Assembly (NCBI GenBank): GCA_913062625.1
Contig: CAJXWP010000008.1
Location: 1-64,000 of the forward strand
Origin: an uncultured Haliea sp.
Lineage (GTDB): Bacteria; Pseudomonadota; Gammaproteobacteria; Pseudomonadales; Halieaceae
DNA: 64,000 bases
Direction of reading: 5' to 3'
Both the position numbers and the translations under genes were made by a program. The notes under the pieces are model-generated. The model searched no databases. It worked only from the letters and a program-made list of their open reading frames with translations, and was not told the DNA's origin. How positions within the stretch are numbered: position 1 is the stretch's first letter; each line of letters starts with the position of its first letter. Below are positions 20,105 through 29,601 of the stretch, in pieces.

Positions 20105-20941
20105 ATCAAGCCATTATTTGTCAAGAAATCTTCCCTGATGCTGCAGATTTTGGGTCCGACCCTCGTGGTCCTCGGTCTGTTAACGGCAGGTCTGTATTTT
20201 AATAAACTTCAGTCCACTCGAGCAGTGCTTGACACGCTAGCGTCGCCTATTTTTTGGGTTGCTAACTTGCCAACGCGTGTTAGTGAATGGACGGCGACGC
20301 ATATCCAATCCCGCAGTGACTTGTTAGAGGGCAACGAGCGTTTGCGACGGGAAAACCTAATATTGCAGGGGCGATCTCAGAAGATGGCCTCATTACAATC
20401 AGAAAACGTGCGATTGCGCGCCTTGCTGAATTCCAGCGCTTTGGTGCGCGATGATGTGCTGGTGGCTGAACTTATCGGGGTTTCGCCGGACCCAGAGCGG
20501 CTCCAGCTGGTGTTAAACAAGGGAGAGGGCGACGGCGTGTTTTTGGGGCAGCCTTTGATCGATGCCGATGGATTGATGGGACAGATTGTAGAAGTCAGTA
20601 GCGGCATATCGCGAGCGCTATTGATTACCGATGTGACGCATGCCGTGCCGGTGCAAGTGAATCGCAATGGGGTAAGGGCAATTGCTGAGGGTACCGGTGC
20701 CTTAGAATCACTAGAAGTTCGACATATTTCTGCGACTACCGATATTCGTGAGGGCGACCTATTGGTAACGTCCGGTCTCGGGGGGCGATTTCCCGAGGGG
20801 TATCCGGTGGCAGTAGTGATCAATGTCGAGCGGGATCCCGGTGAAGTGTTCGTGCGAGTATTGGCGGCCCCTACTGCGGCGCTAGATCGAACGCGGCATG
20901 TGTTGCTGGTATTCACTGCACAACAAAGCCAAGAGGATTGA
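20105..20941 (+). CDS. mreC: Rod shape-determining protein MreC (probable ATC start)
   Basis: MreC is a bitopic inner-membrane protein that links MreB to periplasmic wall enzymes. A transmembrane segment (ILGPTLVVLGLLTAGLYF) is followed by a coiled coil with repeated ENxRLR pattern and the beta-domain (GVSPDPERLQLVLNKGEGDGV). The first in-frame ATG, at 20138, has no Shine-Dalgarno and cuts off the N-terminal KPLF segment seen in homologues. An ATC at 20105 has GAGGAG five bases upstream and gives the homologous beginning, so I set it as start with 278 residues. If ATG is used the protein has 267 residues. Confidence 0.85.
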   Translation: MKPLFVKKSSLMLQILGPTLVVLGLLTAGLYFNKLQSTRAVLDTLASPIFWVANLPTRVSEWTATHIQSRSDLLEGNERLRRENLILQGRSQKMASLQSENVRLRALLNSSALVRDDVLVAELIGVSPDPERLQLVLNKGEGDGVFLGQPLIDADGLMGQIVEVSSGISRALLITDVTHAVPVQVNRNGVRAIAEGTGALESLEVRHISATTDIREGDLLVTSGLGGRFPEGYPVAVVINVERDPGEVFVRVLAAPTAALDRTRHVLLVFTAQQSQED

Positions 20942-20944
20942 GCT

Positions 20945-21433
20945 GTGGCAGACAGGGGAGGACATGGCTATGCGGCTATTTTTCTGACCTTTGTAGCGGC
21001 CTATGTTTTGGCGGTGGTGCCGCTGCCTCTTTGGCTGCAGTGGGGGCGACCGGAGTGGTTGGCGCTGACGCTGATTTATTGGTGCATCGCTCTCCCAGAG
21101 CGGGTCGGCGTTGCTACCGGCTTGCTGGTGGGTTTGGGTCTTGATGTTTTGGAGGGCGCTGCCCTAGGGCAAAATGCCTTTGCCCTGATGGTAGTGGCGT
21201 TGTTAGCCCTGATTCTCTACCAGCGGTTGCGAGTCTCCGGGTTGTGGCAGCAGGCGGCGGTAGTGTTTGTTTTAGTTTGCATCAATCAGCTGATTTGTCA
21301 GTGGATACAAAATCTTGAAGGGGTGAGTGTTGTCCCGCTGTTATTTTTGCTGCCTGCGCTCTCCAGTGCTCTATTGTGGCCGGTGGTGCTGCACAGTTTA
21401 CGTGGCGTGCGGCGCTACTACCGAGTGAGCTGA
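20945..21433 (+). CDS. mreD: Rod shape-determining protein MreD
   Basis: MreD is a small integral membrane protein of the elongasome. The 162 residues are mostly hydrophobic, with about five membrane segments, and contain GLLVGLGLDVLEGAALGQNAF, the MreD signature. The start is a GTG at 20945, three bases after the mreC stop. The gene is followed after one base by maf, so mreBCD-maf probably share a transcript. Confidence 0.93.
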   Translation: MADRGGHGYAAIFLTFVAAYVLAVVPLPLWLQWGRPEWLALTLIYWCIALPERVGVATGLLVGLGLDVLEGAALGQNAFALMVVALLALILYQRLRVSGLWQQAAVVFVLVCINQLICQWIQNLEGVSVVPLLFLLPALSSALLWPVVLHSLRGVRRYYRVS

Positions 21434-21434
21434 T

Positions 21435-22037
21435 ATGAGTCAGCCTCGTTTGATCTTGGCGTCGGCTTCGCCGCGCCGTAAGATGTTATTAGATCAGTTA
21501 GGGGTGAGTTGTACGTGTGCTCCTGCGGACATCGACGAATCACACCGGATGGGAGAGAAACCCACAGACTACGTGAGGCGTATGGCGCAAGAAAAGGCGC
21601 GCACTATTGCTTCACTCTATCCTCCTGCTGAGCATGCAGTGCTGGCCGCTGATACCATAGTGGTCATCGCTGGCACAGTGCTGGGCAAGCCAACAGACTA
21701 TGCTGATGCCCTCTTTATGCTCACTAGTTTAAGTGGCAGGAGCCACTCTGTTTTGACAGCCATATGTCTTATGACGGGCACTGGCATGGTGTGCGAATTA
21801 GTGGAGACCGAGGTTGAGTTTATGTCTCTGAGTCAGGAGGTCTGCAAAGCCTACCTGGCCACAGATGAACCTTGGGACAAGGCAGGGGCATACGGTATTC
21901 AGGGGTTAGCGGGTGCCTTTGTGCGCTCTGTTGATGGCAGCTACAGTAATGTGGTTGGGCTGCCTCTGTGTGAGACTTGGCAGTTACTGAGCGCAAATGG
22001 AATATCAACGGCGCTCCATGTCGCGCAGTCAGACTGA
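21435..22037 (+). CDS. maf: Maf-like nucleoside triphosphate pyrophosphatase
   Basis: Maf proteins hydrolyse non-canonical or dTTP/UTP nucleotides. The N-terminal LILASASPRRKMLLDQLG is the family P-loop-like motif. VLAADTIVVIAGTVLGKP carries the catalytic Asp, and WDKAGAYGIQGLAGAFV is the conserved C-terminal signature. The 200 residues agree with the YhdE type (dTTP/UTP), which is found next to mreBCD and rng in gammaproteobacteria. The end lies 16 nt before the rng start. Confidence 0.95.
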   Translation: MSQPRLILASASPRRKMLLDQLGVSCTCAPADIDESHRMGEKPTDYVRRMAQEKARTIASLYPPAEHAVLAADTIVVIAGTVLGKPTDYADALFMLTSLSGRSHSVLTAICLMTGTGMVCELVETEVEFMSLSQEVCKAYLATDEPWDKAGAYGIQGLAGAFVRSVDGSYSNVVGLPLCETWQLLSANGISTALHVAQSD

Positions 22038-22053
22038 TTCACGAGGTAGAACA

Positions 22054-23532
22054 GTGAGTACCAAAATTTTGATGAATGTGACTCCGATGGAAACACGAGT
22101 GGCATTAGTAGAGAGCGGCTTCATCCAGAATATTCACATCGAACGTACGACTAGCCGCAGCCTCGTTGGCAATATTTACTCGGGAAAGGTGGTGAGATTA
22201 GTCCCGGGTATGCAGGCGGCCTTTGTGGATATAGGGCTTGCGCGTACTGGCTTCATTCACGTCTCAGATGTTGTTGTTGGCACTGGCCATGGGCGTGCAG
22301 ACAAAAGTATTTCTTTGAAGAAGATTGCCGACCACCTTCACGACGGCAAGAAGATCCTTGTTCAGGTGACTAGGGATCCTCTGGGCACTAAGGGCGCTCG
22401 CCTGACTATGCACTTGTCAGTGTCAACGCGATATCTTGTGTTGCAGCCTCAAAATAAGCATACCGGGGTTTCGCAGCGCATTGACAGTCCGCTGGAAAAG
22501 GCACGTTTAAAGCAAATGTTGGCGCAAGCTCGAGTAAATCAAAGCATAGATGATGCTATCGGTTTCGTTCTGCGTACCGCTGCCGAGGGCGTAGGACTCG
22601 AGCAGGTGTCTGCTGATATACATTTTCTCCATAGTGTGTGGGTAGATATTTCTCGCAGTGCCAAGACTGCGACTAAAGTCGGATTGCTTTATGAAAATTT
22701 ACCGCTTCATTTGCGCACAGTGAGGGATCTGATTGATTCGTCCGTAGAAAAAATTCTCATCGATGACAGCGAGTGTTTGGCAGCGCTGCAGGACTTTTGC
22801 GCACATCATGTGCCTAAAGCTTCAAGGTTACTTGAGCACTACAGCGGTGAGCTTCCGTTATTCGAACTGCACGGTGTGGAAGGTGAGATCTTTGATGCGC
22901 TCGATCGCAGAGTGCAGCTGCAGTGTGGGGGCTACCTGATTTTTGATCAAACAGAGGCCATGACAGTTATTGATGTTAATACTGGATCATTCGTGGGTAA
23001 GCGGAATCAAGATGACAATTTTTTAAAGACCAATCTGGAAGCGGCTGAGGTCTTAGCTAGGCAATTACGTTTGCGTAATCTGGGCGGTATTATAATTGTA
23101 GATTTTATCAACATGGAAAAGGGCGACCATCGGCGACAGGTTCATGATGCTCTCACTAAATCAATGCAGGGAGACTCTGCTCTTGGCGAGATAGCACCGT
23201 TTTCCAAGTTGGGGCTCATTGAAATGACGCGCAAGCGAACAAGCGAAAGCCTTGAGGATTTGCTGTGTGAAGATTGTGTCGTTTGTCATCGGCGAGGCGT
23301 AATTAAAACGGCAGAGACGGTTTGTTGTGATATTTTTCGAAAGATCATCTGCGATGCGCAGAGTTGTGAAAAGGATAAGCTGATGTTGCATGTGGCCGCG
23401 TCAGTGGCGAATCGATTGTTGAACGAAGAAGCTCAGAAATTTTCCGATCTGCAGCAATCTGTTGGGAAGACAATTAGCGTGCATGTAGAGTTAAGCTATA
23501 ATCAAGAACACTTTGATCTCATACCGTTTTGA
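22054..23532 (+). CDS. rng: Ribonuclease G
   Basis: RNase G trims the 5' end of 16S rRNA and degrades some mRNAs. The 492 residues match the E. coli length (489). An S1 RNA-binding region (GNIYSGKVVRLVPGMQAAFVDIG) is followed by the catalytic DVNTGS motif near residue 307 and DFINM near 350. The zinc-link is CEDCVVCHRRG. The GTG start at 22054 gives the homologous VSTKILMNVTPMETRVAL and has GAGG upstream; the longer frame from 21997 overlaps maf and is rejected. Confidence 0.96.
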   Translation: MSTKILMNVTPMETRVALVESGFIQNIHIERTTSRSLVGNIYSGKVVRLVPGMQAAFVDIGLARTGFIHVSDVVVGTGHGRADKSISLKKIADHLHDGKKILVQVTRDPLGTKGARLTMHLSVSTRYLVLQPQNKHTGVSQRIDSPLEKARLKQMLAQARVNQSIDDAIGFVLRTAAEGVGLEQVSADIHFLHSVWVDISRSAKTATKVGLLYENLPLHLRTVRDLIDSSVEKILIDDSECLAALQDFCAHHVPKASRLLEHYSGELPLFELHGVEGEIFDALDRRVQLQCGGYLIFDQTEAMTVIDVNTGSFVGKRNQDDNFLKTNLEAAEVLARQLRLRNLGGIIIVDFINMEKGDHRRQVHDALTKSMQGDSALGEIAPFSKLGLIEMTRKRTSESLEDLLCEDCVVCHRRGVIKTAETVCCDIFRKIICDAQSCEKDKLMLHVAASVANRLLNEEAQKFSDLQQSVGKTISVHVELSYNQEHFDLIPF

Positions 23533-23607
23533 CTGATCCTGCATGATAGATGATGACCTTTTTGAGCAGTGATATTCTCTTCGTAACTAATTTCAGCAGG
23601 GCCTTTT

Positions 23608-26600
23608 TTGCAGCATTCTTTTTTTCATAAGCTAGCTAGCGTTCTCTGGGGTGGCATCGTTATCCTGATTGTGATGCTGGCGATCTACGTTGGCGCCGGA
23701 CGTATAATTGTCGCGAATGTGGGGAATTTTCGCGTGGAGATACTGCAGGGAATAAACGCTCGAGTGCCATTTCTTGTTGAGGCGCAGCAGATGAGCGGTC
23801 ACTGGCAATCATTCACGCCGATTATTGTACTGACAGGGCTGCGCCTCACTTTTCCCCAGAGTTTAGACCTACCGTTTGAATTGTCAGAGGGACGTATACA
23901 CGTCGACATACTCAATAGTTTACGCACGCGTTCTTTGCAAATGTCTCATGTGACGCTGACTGATTTAAGCTTGAGTGGCGAGTTGTCTGCCGATGGTAGG
24001 CTGCATCTGAACGGTTTTGGTAGCGATCAAGGCGCTACAGTCGCGCAGCTGCAGGCGTTTCTGCTTAACGCGGAACTGGTCACTCTAAAGAATAACAGGC
24101 TAATGTTAACGATGCCCAGTGGGGAGATTCGTGATATGAGCCTTAATTTACTGTTGTCACGACAGGGGAGTGCGCGTCGTGTCGAGGCAAAACTGTCTTC
24201 TACTAGCGGCACGCATATCTCTGTGCTTGCCGAGGGAGTAGGCGATCCACTGAGGCCTGATTTTTTTACCGGGCAGGCCTACTTGGATATTCAGGTTTCG
24301 GATCTGGGAGCCGTAAACGATCTAGTGGCTGACCGGCAACCGGTTGTCTCGGCTGACGGTGCGGTGAATGCAGAGTTTTGGTTGGACTGGAACATGGGGC
24401 ATTCGTCGGTGGAGGCCCGACTGGAGGGTCGCGACCTTTTGATTACACACACAGAGTCCTTGCGGCAGGTGCCTGTGGATCGCGTGGCCTTTAAGGCGAA
24501 GCTGCTGCAGCGTGAGAATCGTTGGACCCTATTTATTTCGGACCTCGAATCGGAGACTGGCGACGTCGCACTGGCACTGCCCAGACTGCAGTTGGACGTT
24601 TTAGATGGCGCTCTGCGTATACGCGCGGCAGATATTCCGCTAGAACCGTTGAGCGCTATTTTTGTCGATACGGAACCGCTGTCTGAAAAGCTGCGTGCGG
24701 TGGTGAGTGAACTTCAACCACGCGGCCAGGTGTCTTTGCTACAGGTGGGATTCAGTGACGTTAACCAATTGGCTAGGGATTGGGAGGTGGAGGCGAATTT
24801 TGAGGAAGTCACCGTAAATGCGGTCAAGGGTGCTCCGGGCATAACCGCCGCTACTGGCTACATAAATCTTATGCCAGGAAATGGATTTGTGGTGTTGGAT
24901 AGCCAGCTGTTGACCTTGGATTTCCCCCCCATTTATCACGCGCCACTGCACTTTTATGATCTGTACGGCACGTTGCATCTGAATTGGGACGCCGATAACG
25001 TCACACTCTCTAGCGGATTGCTTACGACACAAGGCGAGGAGGGGACCGCCAAGGCGCTGCTCGGGCTTAATATTCCCCGACGGCCTAGCGATAGCGGTAT
25101 TGAGATGGATTTGCTAGTGGGATTACAGAATCTGCACCCTGCTCATCGAGTCAAGTACATGCCCTACGTGCTTAAACCATCGCTGTTAAGTTGGCTGAAT
25201 GAGGCGATCGGCGATGGCGTTATCGAGCAGGGTGCTTTTCTCTGGCGTGGTAGCTTCAGGAAGAATGCGGCGGCGCTGCATACGACCCAACTGGCATTTA
25301 ATGTAGCAAATATTGAGATCAACTATCACCCCCAGTGGCCGCCCCTTCTAGTAGAGAAAGGCCTCGTGCTTATTGATGATAGCGAGGTCAGTGTTTGGGC
25401 CGAGCGAGCGGATCTGTTTGATTCCACTGTCGAGCAGCTGTCAGTGGAAACTCGCCTTAATGCGCGAGGCGAGATTACGCTGGCCGTAAACGGCAGGCTG
25501 CTAGGCCCTGCCACAGACGCATTAAGAGCACTGAACGACTCACCTCTGCAAAAAACGGTGGGGTCAGCCTTTGCCGCCTGGACAGCCACAGGTGAAGTGG
25601 AAACGGACGTCGCATTGCACCTAAATTTGAGTGACCTTTCCGTTGCTCCATGGGTGGATGTCACTACCCGTTGGCGCGACGTAAACCTGCTCATCATGCC
25701 GGGTAATCTGCCCGTAAAATCCGTAAATGGAGACTTTAGTTATAGCACCTTTAATGGATTCAGTTCGAGTGCACTGGCAGGAGAGCTCTGGGGTGAAACT
25801 GTGATTGTTACGCTTGAGCAGCGTCACCGTGATAAGAGTCGACGCTATGATCCTGCGACTTCTGCGCTGAATGTTGGCCTTGCCACGAGCGTTTCTATGA
25901 GTGACGTGCATCGTTGGTTGCAGCTGGAGCCCTCGGGGTTGGTCACTGGACAAGCCTCGGTCGATATCGGAATCGCAGTAGTCGGCGGGCAGCCTCCTGT
26001 CCTGACAGTAGACAGCGATTTAAAAGGTGTCGGCCTCGATCTCCCGCAGCCGTGGAAGAAGCGTAAGGAGGAACCTAGTAGCCTGCATTTAGAGATGCCA
26101 ATGGCGGGGGCTAGCAGGCTTCTTTCGCTGAATCTTGGGGACGAACTCAAGTTCAAGCTAGATATTGCAAATGGCAGGGTGCGCGGCGGTGGGTTGGGCA
26201 TTAATGCAGCGCCACCGGACGTGCGTGAAGATGTTCTGCGTGTCGTTGGTCATACTGTGCTGCTACAGGGAGATGAATGGCTTGGTTTTATCAGAAAATA
26301 TTTCTCTGCTAGTAAACCGGTTTTATCGAAGCGCGATGAGAGTCCAGGAGGGCTAACGGAAGTACTGTCAAAGAAGCGTTCCGCTAGGGATGCTTATTAT
26401 CCGAAGCCGGCGCTGCTTGGGCCACCGCTTGCCATCTTGATTGATGCGTTAAAGACAGACTCGCTTGTCATTATGGATCAGCCGCTACGGGATGCCACCT
26501 TAAGTTTGGCCTTGAATGGGGATCAGTGGCGTGTATCTCTGCTGACGGATTGGCTAAGTGGTGAGATTTCTCAGGCCGAGAAGGGTGAGCCGGTGCGGCT

Positions 26601-27645
26601 AGGTGTTGAGCGTCTGGAGCTTGATCGATTGTCAAACTTTAAGCTGTTTGACGGTAGCGATGGTGATGGCGGTGGAGGTGGGGGTGATTCAAAGTTGGGT
26701 TCAGAATTATCCGCTGTGCAGGTTGTAGTGAATAATCTTTTCATGTCCGGTGAGCGGCTCGGTGAGCTCGCGTTTGAGCTGGATGGGCAGGACGGGATAT
26801 TCACAGCGAAAGACATCACTGGCGAGCTCGCCACATTCCAACTGCGCGGTGACCGCCCCAGCAGATTAGTCTGGCACAGTGGATTGGACGGTTATACCGA
26901 ATTACAGGCTGATCTTAATTTTGAGAATCTGGGTCGTGCCTTAGAATACTTTGGTTATCAACAGATAGTGGAAACAGACAGCGGCAACTTCGAACTGGAA
27001 TTGCGCTGGCCAGGTGCTCCGCAGAGTTTTTCATTGCGCGAGGGGCACGGTTCCATGCAAGTCATGGTCGGTAGTGGAAGCTTTCTTGAGGTGCCAGCTG
27101 GCGCTGCTGAGACTGTGCGTGTGGTCAGTATCCTTGATCTTGCCGACATTGTGCGCCGGCTGAGTCTAACGCATATGTTTGAATCAGGCATCCCCTTTGA
27201 CAGTGTTGACGGGGAAATCTACTTGCATCAAGGCACACTGGAAGTTGCGCGCATGGATGTTGATGGCAGCTCGAGTTTTCAATTCAAAGGTGTTTCTGAT
27301 GTGGAGTCCCAAGCCCTGTCAGGTGAGCTGATCGCGACATTACCCGTTGTCAGCAATTTATCGTGGATAGCAGCATTGGCTGCTGCGAGTTTGCCCGTGG
27401 CGGCCGGCGTATTCGTGGTCAGTAAGGTTTTTAACGCGCAAATGGACCGGCTGTCTACTGCTGTTTATCGCATCAGTGGATCCTGGACGGATCCTCAAGT
27501 GAGTTTTGACCACATCTTTGACACGTCTCAAGCCAGTGCCGCTGCGGCGTCTGAAAGTGTGATGAAATTCGGTGAGATCGGGGGGAAGGATGACGACTCG
27601 GAGCCTGACGATATTCAGCCTCCCGCTCCGTCGGGGTCGCCATAG
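23608..27645 (+). CDS. yhdP: AsmA-like phospholipid transport protein YhdP
   Basis: YhdP is a large AsmA-family protein thought to carry phospholipid from the inner to the outer membrane. At 1345 residues it is close to the usual 1270. An N-terminal transmembrane helix (WGGIVILIVMLAIYVGAG) anchors it. The long body has beta-rich repeats, and the end carries the AsmA-like C-terminal region LSWIAALAAASLPVAAGVFVVSKVFN followed by an acidic proline-rich tail. The start is a TTG, since no better start precedes the conserved HSFFHKLA. Near residue 1015 there is a run of six glycines in an acidic stretch. It follows rng by 75 nt, and its 3' end overlaps darP on the opposite strand by 31 nt. Confidence 0.93.
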   Translation: MQHSFFHKLASVLWGGIVILIVMLAIYVGAGRIIVANVGNFRVEILQGINARVPFLVEAQQMSGHWQSFTPIIVLTGLRLTFPQSLDLPFELSEGRIHVDILNSLRTRSLQMSHVTLTDLSLSGELSADGRLHLNGFGSDQGATVAQLQAFLLNAELVTLKNNRLMLTMPSGEIRDMSLNLLLSRQGSARRVEAKLSSTSGTHISVLAEGVGDPLRPDFFTGQAYLDIQVSDLGAVNDLVADRQPVVSADGAVNAEFWLDWNMGHSSVEARLEGRDLLITHTESLRQVPVDRVAFKAKLLQRENRWTLFISDLESETGDVALALPRLQLDVLDGALRIRAADIPLEPLSAIFVDTEPLSEKLRAVVSELQPRGQVSLLQVGFSDVNQLARDWEVEANFEEVTVNAVKGAPGITAATGYINLMPGNGFVVLDSQLLTLDFPPIYHAPLHFYDLYGTLHLNWDADNVTLSSGLLTTQGEEGTAKALLGLNIPRRPSDSGIEMDLLVGLQNLHPAHRVKYMPYVLKPSLLSWLNEAIGDGVIEQGAFLWRGSFRKNAAALHTTQLAFNVANIEINYHPQWPPLLVEKGLVLIDDSEVSVWAERADLFDSTVEQLSVETRLNARGEITLAVNGRLLGPATDALRALNDSPLQKTVGSAFAAWTATGEVETDVALHLNLSDLSVAPWVDVTTRWRDVNLLIMPGNLPVKSVNGDFSYSTFNGFSSSALAGELWGETVIVTLEQRHRDKSRRYDPATSALNVGLATSVSMSDVHRWLQLEPSGLVTGQASVDIGIAVVGGQPPVLTVDSDLKGVGLDLPQPWKKRKEEPSSLHLEMPMAGASRLLSLNLGDELKFKLDIANGRVRGGGLGINAAPPDVREDVLRVVGHTVLLQGDEWLGFIRKYFSASKPVLSKRDESPGGLTEVLSKKRSARDAYYPKPALLGPPLAILIDALKTDSLVIMDQPLRDATLSLALNGDQWRVSLLTDWLSGEISQAEKGEPVRLGVERLELDRLSNFKLFDGSDGDGGGGGGDSKLGSELSAVQVVVNNLFMSGERLGELAFELDGQDGIFTAKDITGELATFQLRGDRPSRLVWHSGLDGYTELQADLNFENLGRALEYFGYQQIVETDSGNFELELRWPGAPQSFSLREGHGSMQVMVGSGSFLEVPAGAAETVRVVSILDLADIVRRLSLTHMFESGIPFDSVDGEIYLHQGTLEVARMDVDGSSSFQFKGVSDVESQALSGELIATLPVVSNLSWIAALAAASLPVAAGVFVVSKVFNAQMDRLSTAVYRISGSWTDPQVSFDHIFDTSQASAAAASESVMKFGEIGGKDDDSEPDDIQPPAPSGSP

Positions 27646-28157
27646 GCCTGCTGCAGTTCTTTCAGATAGCGGAACAACTTTCGGCTGGCCGACGGTGGTT
27701 TAGAGCCTTGCACTTCCCTGTTATGTTGCAAGATAATTTGCCGCAACTGTTGGCGATCAGCTTCAGGAAAGTGAGTCATTGCCAGTTCTGCTCCTTGAAC
27801 ACCCGCAGCAAGAATCTCCTCGCGCAATTGCTCTAGTTGATGGAACGCTGCAGTACTTTCTTGTTGAGTGTTGTGCAGGGCTTCTAGCGCATGCTCAATT
27901 GGGTCGGGATCTACGTTGCGCATAATCTTACCGATGAGCTGCAGATGTCGCTTGCGGGCGCTATTGCTGCGAATCTGTCGACATTCGCGGAGTGCCGACA
28001 ACAGCCGTTCATCAATAGGGATTTGAGAAAGTTGATTGTCATTTAACGACAACAAAGACTCTCCCATAGCTTGCAGGCTAAGCATCTGCCGTTTACGTGC
28101 GCTTTTACTGGGAGGATCTTGCGGTTCCGCGGTGTCGTCTTCTCGTCGGTCAGGCAT
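27615..28157 (-). CDS. darP: Dual-action ribosomal maturation protein DarP (YjgA)
   Basis: DarP assists late assembly of the 50S subunit. The 180-residue protein has the DUF615 layout: KSARKRQMLSLQAMGESLL at the N terminus, SARKRHLQLIGKIMRNVD in the middle and the C-terminal RKLFRYLKELQ. It overlaps mgtE by eight bases at its start, and its last 31 bases overlap yhdP in antisense. In pseudomonads this gene lies near tldD and pmbA, neither of which is here. Confidence 0.93.
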   Translation of the reverse strand: MPDRREDDTAEPQDPPSKSARKRQMLSLQAMGESLLSLNDNQLSQIPIDERLLSALRECRQIRSNSARKRHLQLIGKIMRNVDPDPIEHALEALHNTQQESTAAFHQLEQLREEILAAGVQGAELAMTHFPEADRQQLRQIILQHNREVQGSKPPSASRKLFRYLKELQQAYGDPDGAGG

Positions 28158-29502
28158 ACAATAGTGTCGCTAGTCCGAGGAAGGAGACAAAGCCCACTAC
28201 GTCGGTAATTGTGGTGAGCACAACGCCACCCGCCAATGCCGGATCGATCTTTGCCCTGGCCATCAATAACGGAAGTACAGCGCCAGCCAGAGCGGCGGTC
28301 ACTAGATTGATGACCATAGCCGCGGCAATAATCAGACCGATTTTCCACTGCTCGAACCAGATTGACGCAGCGACAGCCACGACCAAAGCCCAGAGGATGC
28401 CGTTCATTAGCCCGATCACCAATTCGCGGTTAATTAGCCAGCCCTGATTGTTTTTAACCACTTGTCCCAAAGCGATACCCCGCACCACTAGCGTCAGCGT
28501 CTGAGTACCAGCAATGCCACCCATGGAGGCTACGATGGGCATTAGCACGGCGAGGAATACAAACTCTTTAATGGTTCCCTGAAAGAGATTGATTACCGAC
28601 GCGGCGATGAAAGCAGTAACCAGATTGATTCCAAGCCAGATAGCACGGCGTGGTGCGGCATGCATAAGGGGGGCGAAGGTGTCTGTGTCTTCGTCTAGGC
28701 CAGCCATGGACATCAGGGAGCGATCAGTATCCTCGCGAATGACGTCCACCACGTCGTCAATAGTGATACGGCCCAAGAGCGTGCCGTTGTCATCTACTAC
28801 GGGGGCCGATACCCAGTCGTTGCTCTCAAATAGGTGTGCCACTTCCTTGTCAGTCATATTGACTGGAATAGGTTCCACATCGGTGAGCATCATTTCCCGC
28901 ACAGAGGCGGCAGGGTCCGATACCAGTAAAGTCCGCAGTGACAGCAAGCCGATGAACTGATCTGAACGGTTGACCACAATGAGGTTGTCAGTCATCTCGG
29001 GGATTTCAGTGTGGCGGCGCAAATAGCGGAGTACCACGTCCAAGGTTAATCTGGCTCGGATGGTGATCGTATCAGTATTCATCAGGCCACCGGCTAGATC
29101 GTCGGGGTAGTGCATGACTCTTTCGAGTCGAGCGCGGTCCTGCTGATCCATGGCGGTGAGCACTTCCCGGGTGACGTGACCGGGCAGCTGCTGAAGGATG
29201 TCGGCGATGTCGTCGTCTGCCAAACCTTCGGTTAATTGAGCAACCTCTGTCGCATCCATTTGACCGAGAAACTGTGCCCGAAGGTCGTCGCCCATCTCGC
29301 CGAGTATTTCACCTTCACGGTCAACTTCTACCATTTGCCAGAGAATATGTCGAAACTTGGGCGGGGAAGATTCGAGAAGATGCGCTACGTCGGCCGGAAG
29401 TAAGCCATTCAGCATTCGCTGCACGTCGACAAAGGTTCCGCTACTCAGTGCCATGGACAATTTGTCGAGAGTGTTTTGGGCTGCTACTTGACCTTGAATC
29501 AT
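28150..29502 (-). CDS. mgtE: Magnesium transporter MgtE
   Basis: MgtE is a Mg2+ channel gated by intracellular Mg2+. From the ATG at 29502, preceded by GGGAGGTGA, there are 450 residues. The N domain (superhelix, about 1-130, MLNGLLPADVAHLLESSP) is followed by two CBS domains (MNTDTITIRARLTLD and IGLLSLRTLLVSDP). Five membrane segments then include MPIVASMGGIAGTQTLTLVVRG, the pore signature. An upstream in-frame extension to 29577 lacks a signal for initiation. It lies 99 nt beyond ptsO and overlaps darP by eight bases. Confidence 0.95.
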   Translation of the reverse strand: MIQGQVAAQNTLDKLSMALSSGTFVDVQRMLNGLLPADVAHLLESSPPKFRHILWQMVEVDREGEILGEMGDDLRAQFLGQMDATEVAQLTEGLADDDIADILQQLPGHVTREVLTAMDQQDRARLERVMHYPDDLAGGLMNTDTITIRARLTLDVVLRYLRRHTEIPEMTDNLIVVNRSDQFIGLLSLRTLLVSDPAASVREMMLTDVEPIPVNMTDKEVAHLFESNDWVSAPVVDDNGTLLGRITIDDVVDVIREDTDRSLMSMAGLDEDTDTFAPLMHAAPRRAIWLGINLVTAFIAASVINLFQGTIKEFVFLAVLMPIVASMGGIAGTQTLTLVVRGIALGQVVKNNQGWLINRELVIGLMNGILWALVVAVAASIWFEQWKIGLIIAAAMVINLVTAALAGAVLPLLMARAKIDPALAGGVVLTTITDVVGFVSFLGLATLLYA

Positions 29503-29601
29503 TTCACCTCCCGAATAAACCCTGCATGCCAGCGTGACTGAGCTGTAGATTATCCGGAAAAGTTGCGCGCGCAACAACGTGATTAGTTACGCATTGATAG
29601 T

